Assembly (NCBI RefSeq): GCF_024713975.1
Contig: NC_091106.1
Location: forward strand, 11,263,001 to 11,327,000
Length of the DNA stretch: 64,000 nt
Direction: 5' to 3'
Source of the DNA: Paralichthys olivaceus
Lineage: Eukaryota; Chordata; Actinopteri; Pleuronectiformes; Paralichthyidae
Shown piece by piece: positions 1-9,792 of the stretch (positions are counted from its first letter, which is position 1; the number at the start of each line of letters is the position of its first letter). Under the pieces are notes generated by a model that saw only the letters and a list, made by a program, of their open reading frames with translations, searched no databases and was not told the origin of the DNA. The position numbers were made by a program, and so were the translations under genes.

Positions 1-2448
1 CACAGTCAGATAGCGCGATTAGCATCATAAGCATGGCGGTACTGCAGAATAAGGTGTAGCAGCATGTTTTTTGGTTTAACGGCACAGTGGTGGCCAGCTG
101 TCAGGAGTGTTAACGATGTTTCTGTGCTATGAAATATGTCCGAAAATGTATTTGTCCACCTGGGTGTCATGTTCAGGCCTATGTCGCTGCCAATCAGAGG
201 AGGGTGAGCCATCTCACTTCAGCCAGATGCTTCATGGGGACTGACTCACATGCACCAACATGCACACGCAAAAGCAACCAGACAAAACAAACAGGCTTAG
301 ATCACAGCACACACAGAGGTAGTCTGGGTTCATTCTCTTCTCAGGAGCCCATTACTCAGGTTACTAGTTCTTGGCTGCTATATGTTTAAAACCTCATTTA
401 ATCTTTATAGAGTAACTGCTGACTTCGTAAGCTCTTCTATGCAGGTTGCAGTTCTCACATGTGTAACAATAAAATAAGTCATTATTGGTCTGGAAGCTGG
501 TAGATCAGTATCTGTAATGAAATGGTGACAGGCTTTAATGTGATAAACAATGCTGCTCCTCAGTATCCAGCAATCTGCCACTTCTCCATTATTGCTGCTT
601 CATCACTTTCACAGCCCCCAGATGCTTTCTGGGTAAACTGTGTAACTCAAGAGCAACGTAAACAGTGGCAGCGTTGGAAGAATTCAATAATGTTATATTT
701 GAATCTGGGGAAAGAGGTGGCAGGTAGCTTGGGAGTAGAATAGATATTTCTTGGCGTCATGGCAGCAGGACACTGCGTAAAACCATGAGGGGGACAATTC
801 AATACATAACAGTGTGCAGGAAACTCTACTGATAACATACTCTCACTGTCTGGTTCCATTAGAGAATTACACATTGTGGCACACAGACTGTCGGGCTAAT
901 AGCTTTAGATCAGTTTGTCTTTTATTAAAGGTCAATATCATTCACTTCAGATACTGGAGTGGTGTTAAAAAGTTGTTTTTAGACAGGAAGTGTCATACGA
1001 GGAAGGAATACAGTTTTAAAGATTTTTTAATAAACGGTGCTATTTATAAATAACTTAATATATAAATAAATGCAGATTTTAAGCATTAAAAGAATAGTAA
1101 AGTTTGGTGATGGAAAAAGTTATGTCTTTCTTTATTCATTCATTTATATAGTTTAACATTTATTTAGCATTTCTACATTTATGTATTTCTATTTATCCAT
1201 TAATGTCTATATTTATATATTTATTTACTTCTGTATTTCAGTTTACTACTTTTACTTATTTATGTGTGTTATGTTCCTACAAGGTGGTCCCAAATGCATT
1301 GCAATTCAAACAATAGCAGACAAATGTTGAATTAAATAAACAGACTCACAGTCTCTTTAAGGCAGGTAGTCCATTACTCCACAACACAAAATCCAAAACT
1401 CAAACAGCAAAAAGAAAACAACTCAGCTAGGAACGAGAAGCAAGGAAAAAGCTGGGGAAGGAGCCGATGCAAAACTAAACTAAACCGACTAATCAGAGAC
1501 TAGGAGGGAGGCTGAACACAGGTGAAACACATGAGGGCAAGACGATCACAAGGACAAAGACAGAAAGTAAAGCAAGAGAGACACACAAGGAAAGACGTTT
1601 CAAAATAAAACAGGAAACAAAAAACTCAAGCATGAATCCAGAAATACAAACACAATGCAAATCAGGTAAAGGTGCATCATGTCAAAAGTCCATAGAAGTG
1701 AAAATCTTTCAAAAAGATCCAAACAGTCTTTCAAAAGTTCAGAAGCAGAGCAGAATCATGACACTGTATTTCTGTGCCTGTAAGTTAATTAGGTAGAGGA
1801 GCTTTACTGAGGCTAAAGCAGGGTTGTTGATAGCTTCAAATGAGGGGGGGTGTTATTCAAAGTGTGTCATGGGGTCATCTTTGATCGAACATCAGAGGGC
1901 ATACATCGACTTTATACACCTTGCTTCACACACGCGGACAAAAAGCCTTGTAAAGTTACCAACAAGCAAAAAAGTTTCCAGGGCTTCTTCAGGCCGCAGA
2001 TGAGGAGGCACCCAAAACAGGTTAAACTGGGTCGAGGCTGCATCCCAGACTGATTAAAACAGAGTTTACCATGATTCCTGATATGTGAATGTTACTTCAT
2101 TACATTACACTAACCAAAATAACCAGAGAATAAATAGTTTAGTTTGAATTAACAGAGAAAGATGAATTTTAGAAATGTTCAGAAATATTTTATTTCAGTG
2201 CCTCGTGGCAGATCTGATTGTGTTTATGTATTTCTCCAGTGGAGTGAAGTTGATCCCACACACACACTGTGATTCAATGCTCATTTAGAAGTACCTGTTA
2301 TTGTGGGATTACTTTACTCACTCCTGAGCTGCTTATGCTCATAGCATTCAAGCACCAGGCCGTAATAACACTGAATGAATCACCTGTTCAAAATGGTAAC
2401 ACCACATTTTTTAATGTCCACGCTTCTAAGTGTTGTGTTTCTGCACAG
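1..2448. other. slc35f3 intron / upstream sequence, no coding exon seen
   Basis: No exon with convincing splice sites or a recognisable protein was found here. The first supported slc35f3 exon begins at 2449 in the middle of the protein (at the ECCRFFGD motif), so this stretch is most likely intronic. It contains an AT-rich tract at about 1040-1260 and a probable dispersed repeat at about 1340-1760. Short open frames here have no family resemblance. Confidence 0.6.
1340..1760. repeat. probable interspersed repeat (A-rich family)
   Basis: A purine- and A-rich block contains phrases such as ACAGGTGAAACACATGAGGG and ends near GAATCATGACAC. From memory these resemble a dispersed element common in teleost intergenic DNA. 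No ends, target-site duplication or coding capacity were identified, so the family is not assigned. The boundaries are approximate. Confidence 0.35.
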
Positions 2449-3426
2449 GGAGTGCTGCAGGTTTTTCGGGGACGACGGGCTGACCCCCAAGGTGTTTTTC
2501 ACCAAGGTAGCTCCCTTTGGCCTCCTGTGGATCCTCACCAACTACCTGTACCTGCAGGCCCTCAGGAAGATCAACACAACAGACGCGTCAGCGCTCTTCT
2601 GTTGTAACAAGGCCTTCGTCTTCCTGCTCTCCTGGATTGTACTCAGAGATCGCTTCATGGGCGTCAGGGTGAGTCTGTCTGTGCACACTTGCAGTTTTTG
2701 TTACCTGCAGTTTTCTCCAGAGAAGAAAATGGAGGTGCTGTATTTTTAGAGTCTCGGTACAGGTCACAAAAAGCAAAGTGGATAAAATAATGATTTTTTT
2801 TGGGGTTGTACGCTCCAGGCTATAAACAACTCTTACCTGTTATAAACAGGATGATAACAAACAAAACAAACAGCTGTCAAAATTAAGTGATTTGCATAAT
2901 GAGATTGCTGTAATTTAATTAAGAATAATACACAAAGTTCCTGTTTGTGATGTTTTACAACATCTGTGTAAATATGCTTCTCATTGATATTGTCTATGTA
3001 ACTTTTACTCTATGGAAAATACTGTATGAAGTGATATTGTTTTATATTTTAATGAAGGAAGGAACTTATTCCTGGTTTTCACACGAATCAGGGAATATCT
3101 TCAATATTTTACTATTTACACTATATTTTTGTAACCTGAGGATGTTTTCTTCTCTTTTCTGAGTTTAATTTCATCGTCTGACACCTCAGGTTAAAGTGAC
3201 CATATGGAGCGGTCCTGACTCAAAGGTTCATTGATTCTTGTTGTGCCAAACACAAACTGTCCGTCATTGCTTTGGTTGACAGAAAGAAGTCAACTATGTT
3301 TTCTATACCCACTGTTCAAGTGTGGTACAATATCCCTGTGTGTGTATGTGTCACCCCTTTTGTGCAGGAGTTTAATATTACATCATTGATGATGAAAAGA
3401 GTCTGTGTACATGTGTACCTGACTGC

Positions 3427-3473
<47 letters not shown>

Positions 3474-3475
3474 TC

Positions 3476-3529
<54 letters not shown>

Positions 3530-3613
3530 GCAGTCAGGTAGAGGGCATGTTATCCGTGTGACAGAGTGATGTCCCCCCAATGATCACTGTGTCATTCAAA
3601 TGTGCCTCCTCGT

Positions 3614-3659
<46 letters not shown>

Positions 3660-5100
3660 GATCTATCCGGATGGGCAGGAGGAAGCAGAGGAGTCTGGGT
3701 TTAGCTTTGTGAATTGCGATTTTCATATCTGCAGCCACTCTGCAGATTTTTTTTTCTTTCACATACTCACGGGGGAGACGTAGGGCGGTTGCCCGTGCAT
3801 GCCCCTGCTCCCCACCCCCATTATATACGATGAGAGGCCCTCAGTGAAAGACAAGTACTGTAATAATCCTGCCTCTCTCCCCCTCTTACACCCTCACACT
3901 CTCTCTCTCTCTCTCTCTGGCTTGGTGGTGGAGATTGCAGTGTTTGGATGTCTGCAGCAATGCAGGGGATCTTGGACGAGTTTGTAATGAAAGTGACGAA
4001 GGAGAGAGAGAGATGGGGGTAGTTTTTCTTGTAATACTGTGGATAAAGAATGTCTCTGTCTCTCAAAACAGCAAAGGCACAGTTGAGTGTACATATTGGA
4101 AGGTCATGGGAGGAGCAACTTCATCAATGTGTGATGTGTTTTGGTTTTATAAGCTGCAGAGGGAGTTGTGTGCTTCATCCACATGCACACACTGCTGTGA
4201 TAACACTGTAATCACACACAAGCTGCTCTCTTCGCCTGTGTCATGAACCTTTCCTCCCTCGCACCATGCTGAATTACGTCGAGAAACGAACGCACCAACA
4301 TGTGCAGGGTTCGCTGACCCTGTAAGCAAACGGCCCTACACTGGAAATGAAAGGTGTGGCTGTGAGTGACGGGGAGCCTGCAGTGCAGAAAGAACCACTT
4401 TGCCAAAGGTACCCAAGGGCCTTGGCCGAGTAAAAACACACGGCTCATTTATCTTCCTGACACCTTCTTAATGCAGAGCTCATCCACTCAGCTGGACCGC
4501 GGACCTTGTCCCTATTGCTGTTCTTCTTCACTGTGTTGCACGCACAGCTACGACCACGCGCGCCTCAAAACATTTACACAGCAAAGTCAAATGCTGTAAA
4601 AGCAGTAAGATGCCACTGAAAGATTTCAGGATGAAACAGATGGTTCGATGCCGCCGTGCAGCTGAGATAATAGGACAGGCGAGGTGAGGGAGGTTGGTGT
4701 GGGAAAGGGAGGGGTGGGGATCGCTGGGTCCAGAGGGGTATTTGGTTTGTAAACATGCTGTCAGAGTAACGGAAATCAATGTCGGACAATCGAGCCGACG
4801 CTGTGGAAGCTACCTGTCCTGTGTTGGCCCCTCTCATGCTGGTGTGAATGCGAGAGCAGATTTTGTTTGTGTTCGGCTGCATGTGAGATAAAGTAAACAC
4901 CAGACGAACAATCTGCCGACTTTAAACCAAAACTCACTAATTACACCATTACGAGACTTTTCCTGTGAAGCCTGTGATTTCTGCAGTGAATAACAAAGTG
5001 GAGGCCATGTGGGCCTGCTGTGTAACGTCTCGAGCGTCTTTATCACCACGCTGTGAGCAGCATGTCGTCCATCCGTCATTCACTGATGTTACTCCTCTCT

Positions 5101-5140
<40 letters not shown>

Positions 5141-7184
5141 AGATAGTAGCTGCTATCTTGGCCATAGCAGGCATCGTGATGATGACCTATGCCGATGGAT
5201 TCCACAGTCACTCAGTCATCGGCATTACGTTTGTTGTGGCCTCTGCATCTATGTCAGCACTCTACAAGGTATTTGTTCACATCTACAACTACTACTAGAA
5301 CTACTACAATTCAACAAATGTCTTTCTGTTGAATACATATATCACAAACCATTTCTGGCTTCACACTTGACATGTGCATTGCTAATGGCCCAAGGAGGTG
5401 CAGTATACAGAGTTTGGTGCATTTTGATTAAAACACTTTCAATATGAATAAACCAGCAGTGATCAGCAACTATACAATAATATAATATTGCTCCCACCAA
5501 ATCATTTTTAAAATGATTTGTATTTCACAATATCGGACTGATATATTAGGATATATTAGAATACTAGATATTCACAGACGTTGCAGGTGCTGATCTCTGT
5601 CATGGCAACCCCATATTACTTCCTCTTTAACAATTTGTCTTCAGATTAAAAGCAAGTTTGTTTTGCTGCAGCGATGGGAGGACTCACTAATGACAAGGAA
5701 TAATTCTAAAATAGAGCTTCAGAGCTTTAACACAGGTCAAGCAAACAGTACATTCTAAACAGGCTGGTTTAGAACCAGTGCTTGTGTTCTTCCACACACT
5801 TGAAGTGATACTTCTTTTGTTTGCAGTGCAACAAAAGAAATGCAAAAATAGCAAAACATATGTATGAATAGTCTTATCTTATGTAAGAAATCTAGAAGTA
5901 GCTTCTCTCTGCTGGTGTAACATGGTGGCAGAGGAAAGTGGAAGATTATGAAATGAGAGACAGGAGTGAGAGGAGCATGTGATACGTGTGTGTTTTGCTC
6001 ACCGGCCTCGGGCTGTGATGTTCCGGTCAAGGAGGTTACGTGATAAATAACTATATTTTGACGGGGCTCTGGTCTCCTCTGCCCCCGCTGTCAGTGCTAC
6101 CTAATGTGATAAACAGACAGCTGCAGCCGTGTGCCAGAGACGGGGCAGGTACTTGGCAGGTGCGTCCTCTGCAGTACCTCCTTTGCTCCTTGAGGGGGCC
6201 GATTTTTGTGCATTCATCACTCGTCCTGCCTTCGCTGTCCTCAGGTGCTCTTCAAGATGGTCCTGGGCAGTGCCAAATTTGGAGAGGCCGCACTCTTTCT
6301 GAGCATCGTTGGGAGCGCCAACTTTGTCTTCATCAGCTTCGTGCCAGTCATCCTGTATTTCACACACGTGGAATACATCGGCTCGCCTGAAAACATCCCC
6401 TGGGCCTACCTCTGTGGGGTCGCAGGCCTGCTTTTTGGTATGGAAAGCAAAATAGTGCGTATACATGATATTGTAATGATAACATAACAAATGAATATCA
6501 GTTTATAAGTTTTGCTGCTGCTCTGATTTCAGCTTTCAACATCCTGGTGAACTTTGGCATTGCGATAACGTACCCAACATTAATCTCACTTGGCATCGTC
6601 CTAAGTGTTCCTGTAAATGCCAGTAAGTCCCTTGGCTTTCCTCTCAGACACAATTCATTGATCCAGACGCCATTTAACATTTGATGGTGTTTAATTACCT
6701 CATTTAATTACCTAATTTTAAAGGTTCAGTTTGTAGGATTTAGTGACATCTAGTGGGGAGGTTGCATGTTGCAGCTGAATACCCCTCACCTCACCCTCTC
6801 CTTCCAAACACGAAAGAGAACCTGTGGGAGCCTTCAGCTGTCATACAAACTGAAAAGGTGTTATGTTTGTCCAGTCTGGGCGACTGTAAAAAACATGGTG
6901 GCCTCCGTAGAGAGGATAATACTCATTCATTATCATTATCTTTCACAGTGGTGGACCTCTACACATGTGAAATCCATTTCAACACGGTGCGCCTCATCGC
7001 TGTGTTCATCATCTGCCTGGGCTTCCTCATGCTGCTGTTACCGGAGGACTGGGACCAGTGCATCATCCAGCTCAGCACCAAGCTGCGCAAACGTGACGAG
7101 CCGACAGAGGGCAGCACCGAGGCGGGTGCCACAACAGGGCTCAACTGGAGAGGGAGAGCCAGGACCTCCACCTTTACACATTGA
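2449..7184 (+). CDS. slc35f3: SLC35F3 transporter, C-terminal five coding exons (partial at 5' end)
   Basis: Coding exons are 2449-2668, 5143-5268, 6245-6437, 6533-6622 and 6949-7184. All are bounded by AG/GT and stay in phase, giving about 288 residues to the stop. The protein starts at ECCRFFGDDGLTPKVFFTK and contains INTTDASALFCCNKAFVFLL, IVAAILAIAGIVMMTYADG and SVPVNA, then the hydrophobic IAVFIICLGFLMLLLP and a polar tail. These match vertebrate SLC35F3 more closely than SLC35F4, particularly the DxYTxxIxFNxVRxIA and PEDWD segments. The family belongs to the drug/metabolite transporter superfamily, has about ten membrane helices, and human SLC35F3 is linked to thiamine transport. Human SLC35F3 has about 421 residues, so about 130 N-terminal residues should lie before the window. 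The neighbouring tarbp1 supports the F3 assignment, because the two lie close together in human. Confidence 0.93.
3416..3540. repeat. 125-bp inverted repeat with TG and CA microsatellite arms
   Basis: The left arm begins TACCTGACTGCACTG and runs into a (TG)n tract at about 3429-3472. After a short spacer containing GATCCACCCACC, a (CA)n tract at about 3485-3528 runs into CAGTGCAGTCAGGTA, the exact reverse complement of the left flank. The element sits in a slc35f3 intron and could form a long hairpin. Confidence 0.9.
3612..3655. repeat. (TG)n microsatellite
   Basis: A nearly pure GT dinucleotide run in the slc35f3 intron, about 70 bp downstream of the TG/CA inverted repeat. No other function is visible. 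Confidence 0.9.
3899..3919. repeat. (CT)n microsatellite
   Basis: A short CT dinucleotide run in the slc35f3 intron between the exons ending at 2668 and starting at 5143. Confidence 0.85.
5103..5140 (+). repeat. (CT)n tract serving as the polypyrimidine tract of a slc35f3 acceptor
   Basis: An almost uninterrupted CT repeat runs directly into TTCAG, the acceptor of the slc35f3 exon starting at 5143. The microsatellite therefore forms the polypyrimidine tract of this splice site. Confidence 0.88.
6718..6925 (+). repeat. interspersed repeat, GGTTCAGTTTGTAGGATTTAG family
   Basis: The block starts GGTTCAGTTTGTAGGATTTA, continues with CATCTAGTGG and GAATACCCCTCACCTCACCC, and ends with AACATGGTGGCCTCCGTAGA. 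From memory this order is typical of a dispersed element widespread in percomorph fish. It lies in the last slc35f3 intron and ends only about 25 bp before the final acceptor. No coding capacity was seen. Confidence 0.6.
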
Positions 7185-7626
7185 CTCCAATGTAGTATAA
7201 CAATGCAAAACAGACACAGGGAGGTAGACACGTTAACGCCTCTGTTAGTGTTGATGTCGGGACATCTGAACCTGCCTGGTGCCCTGCCCTCGCTTTCACA
7301 CAGCTCCCTGGCCAAAAAGATTTTGGACTCTCCTCTGATCGGAAATGCAAGAGGAATTTATTACATATCATTTATTTGGTCGTCCATTCCACTCAAACTT
7401 ATCCGAGCTGGTGCATGGACTCATATCAACTGTACTCCTTCGTGCCCAAGAAAAATACAATAGCAGGTATAACATCTGATAATGATTGAGTCATGTGTTG
7501 ATTTTACTGTTCCTCTTAAATCATCGGTTCACAACATTCTCATGCCTGGGAAAACTTGCCAACTTGCCTGATGACAGACATTTTGTCCGAGGATGGCCTC
7601 ATACCTTGTGGACTCGCTGGCTTTAA

Positions 7627-7651
7627 CACACACACACACACACACACACAC
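7627..7651. repeat. (CA)n microsatellite
   Basis: A CA dinucleotide run in the probable slc35f3 3' UTR. Confidence 0.88.
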
Positions 7652-8902
7652 GTGCACACATTCGAGATCCAAATAGGAACGCCTAAAAATGCTGAATGCC
7701 TGAAAACTAAAAGGGAGGCCCTGCAGTGGCGGCCTTCAGGTGTAAACTTCTGACAAATACCTGCCTTTCGTGCACTGTACATAGCTGTGAGTCTCAACTC
7801 TTGTGTCCTGGAGCTGTGGATTGGCATCGATGGGCTCATCTGGTGTGAAGGGACCTGTCGGGACATCTGAGGATCAATCTGAGCTGGAGAAGCTTTCACG
7901 ACGCCTCACTCTCCAGGAGAAGAGCTCTGGTCCTTTCTGACCACACTGATTGGCCGCCTGTGGTTCTGTGCTTTCCCCGGGGCTGAACTCCCGCTCTGTC
8001 AGTGCTGACACCCATCGCTCAGGCCTGCAGTTTTGTCACGACAGATCTAAAACCAGTATTGCATATGTTTTCAATGCATGACATGGTTGAGCTTTGTTTG
8101 TCAAAAGATTGTGAGTGCTGTCAATCCATCCTCGAAGCGTTCGCAACATCAACGCTGGCAGCAAATAGAATTAATCATGCAGGTAATTCAAATAATAACT
8201 AAATGTCACAATCAATGCTTCAGGTATCCAAATCCTAGGATGGACTAAAAGCACTAGCAGACGTGAACACTTGGAATTACCCCTTTAATAACTCTGAGCA
8301 TCAGACACAGCCGTCACTGAGCTTCACTTTGAATTCCTGTCACATTTAACTTTCTACGCTCACATGCACAATCTAATTTGCAACAGTTCTAAGTGAAATT
8401 ATTTCATTTCTAGGGAAAATAACAAAACTGTCACGCTGCAGCTCGGGGAGAGGTGTGTTGACGCTGAAAGAAAACCCCTGCTCTTTGTCGAAGGCTCGCA
8501 GCATCTGTTTTCTTTTATCGCATTTCATGAGGCGACCGAGCTCTGGTGGAAACTCTGCCTTGTTGTGAATGTATGAACATCACTCGAACCACACACGCTC
8601 GCTATCAGTTTTTCTGTGTTTTTTACAGTGCCACGTTGGACTGCTGCAGAGAGACTTTTAAACACTATCCTTCTTCTACTCATTTGACCGCGTTGCATTT
8701 TTTAAAAACAAACTCTTGACGCGTCACAGACTCTTTTTTTAATATTTTTCGCATTTGGTTGCTGACTAACTTTGGGAAACAGCTACGGACGAGCATGCAC
8801 ACACTGTATGAGCAGATACAGCTGACGAGTCCACTTCACTGCCTTTTCTTTGTTTTGCAATAGAGTACATTAGCACTGTTTCCCATTGTCATTCTCTATG
8901 AC

Positions 8903-9041
8903 AATAAATAATGATATTGTATTCCTCTGGAATTATTGCTAGACATAAATGTAAACCTTTGTAAGGAATGACGATTTTTACACTGAGATGCAACATATGA
9001 TTATCACATTTGAGGAAGAGATCATTATGAGCGTGAATAAA
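8903..9041 (+). terminator. candidate slc35f3 polyadenylation signals
   Basis: AATAAA hexamers occur at 8903-8908 and 9036-9041, about 1.7-1.9 kb after the slc35f3 stop. The second is followed within about 30 bp by a GT-rich stretch (TGTTGGGTGTCT), as expected for a cleavage region. Which one is used cannot be decided from sequence alone. Confidence 0.35.
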
Positions 9042-9792
9042 TGACGGGTTTGTTAGATCTGCTGTTGGGTGTCTTCAAGTGTAATCACATGTACTATATA
9101 AAAGATTCTTTTCAATACATTCGCTTCTCCGGGTTTGTTTACCTGCTCAGTGTTGTAGTTCTTCTGTAACCACCAGAAACCTGGAAATTGAAATGATTAG
9201 TTGATTAGTTGACTGGTATATCTATGTGCTGATATTGCTGGGGTCTTGTTATAATTTGGGTCATATTTCAAGCAAAATGCCAACATTTGCTACTTTTATT
9301 TGTCTCATGTGCAAGTCAACTGAGTATTTTGGGGCTTCTGACGTGTTGATCAGACAAAATCAAACATTTAAATAATCAATACCCAGCACTGGGCAATAGG
9401 GATGAGCATTTTCTGTATTTTCTAATATTATGAAAAGACAAATTTTGTTTGTTTATCTTGGAAAAAATATAAGGGGATTATGAAATGATGAAAATATTCC
9501 ATATGTTTTTTCTATTCATTTAAATGAGTTGCTAAATCTTTTCAGCACATTTCTTAAACAGGAGAACTGAAAATATAACTGACTGCAGCATTTTGTTTGT
9601 TTTAACTTCATGTAATTTCTGCACTTTGGACTTCTGATAGGCAAAACAAGCAAAATTAATAAGCCAACTTGGGTTTCAAAGTATTTTTATGGGCATTTAA
9701 AAAATAATCATTTTATGGACCAAATATGTAATCAGTAAGTTAAAAATAATAAATACATTGAAAAAGTCATAGTCTGATGTGACACTGCATCA

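Larger units (their letters stand above)
7185..9792. other. slc35f3 3' UTR and gap to the convergent GPCR gene
   Basis: There is no credible coding exon between the slc35f3 stop and the GPCR stop; the two genes are convergent. A (CA)n microsatellite lies at about 7627-7651. The first 1.8 kb is less AT-rich and probably carries the slc35f3 3' UTR. From about 8880 onward the sequence is AT-rich and otherwise featureless. Confidence 0.6.

Noticed and set aside
3272-3783. Open frames rich in alternating Cys-Val or His-Thr
   Set aside because: These are translations of TG/CA microsatellites and not proteins.
2449-7184. Assignment as slc35f4
   Set aside because: Several segments, including the DxYTxxIxFNxVR region and the C-terminal tail, fit SLC35F3 better, and the neighbour is tarbp1.
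6753-7200. Overlapping 143- and 144-codon frames beginning before the last slc35f3 exon
   Set aside because: Their upstream parts lie in an interspersed repeat and intron. Only 6949-7184 is coding, in the frame continuous with the previous exon.
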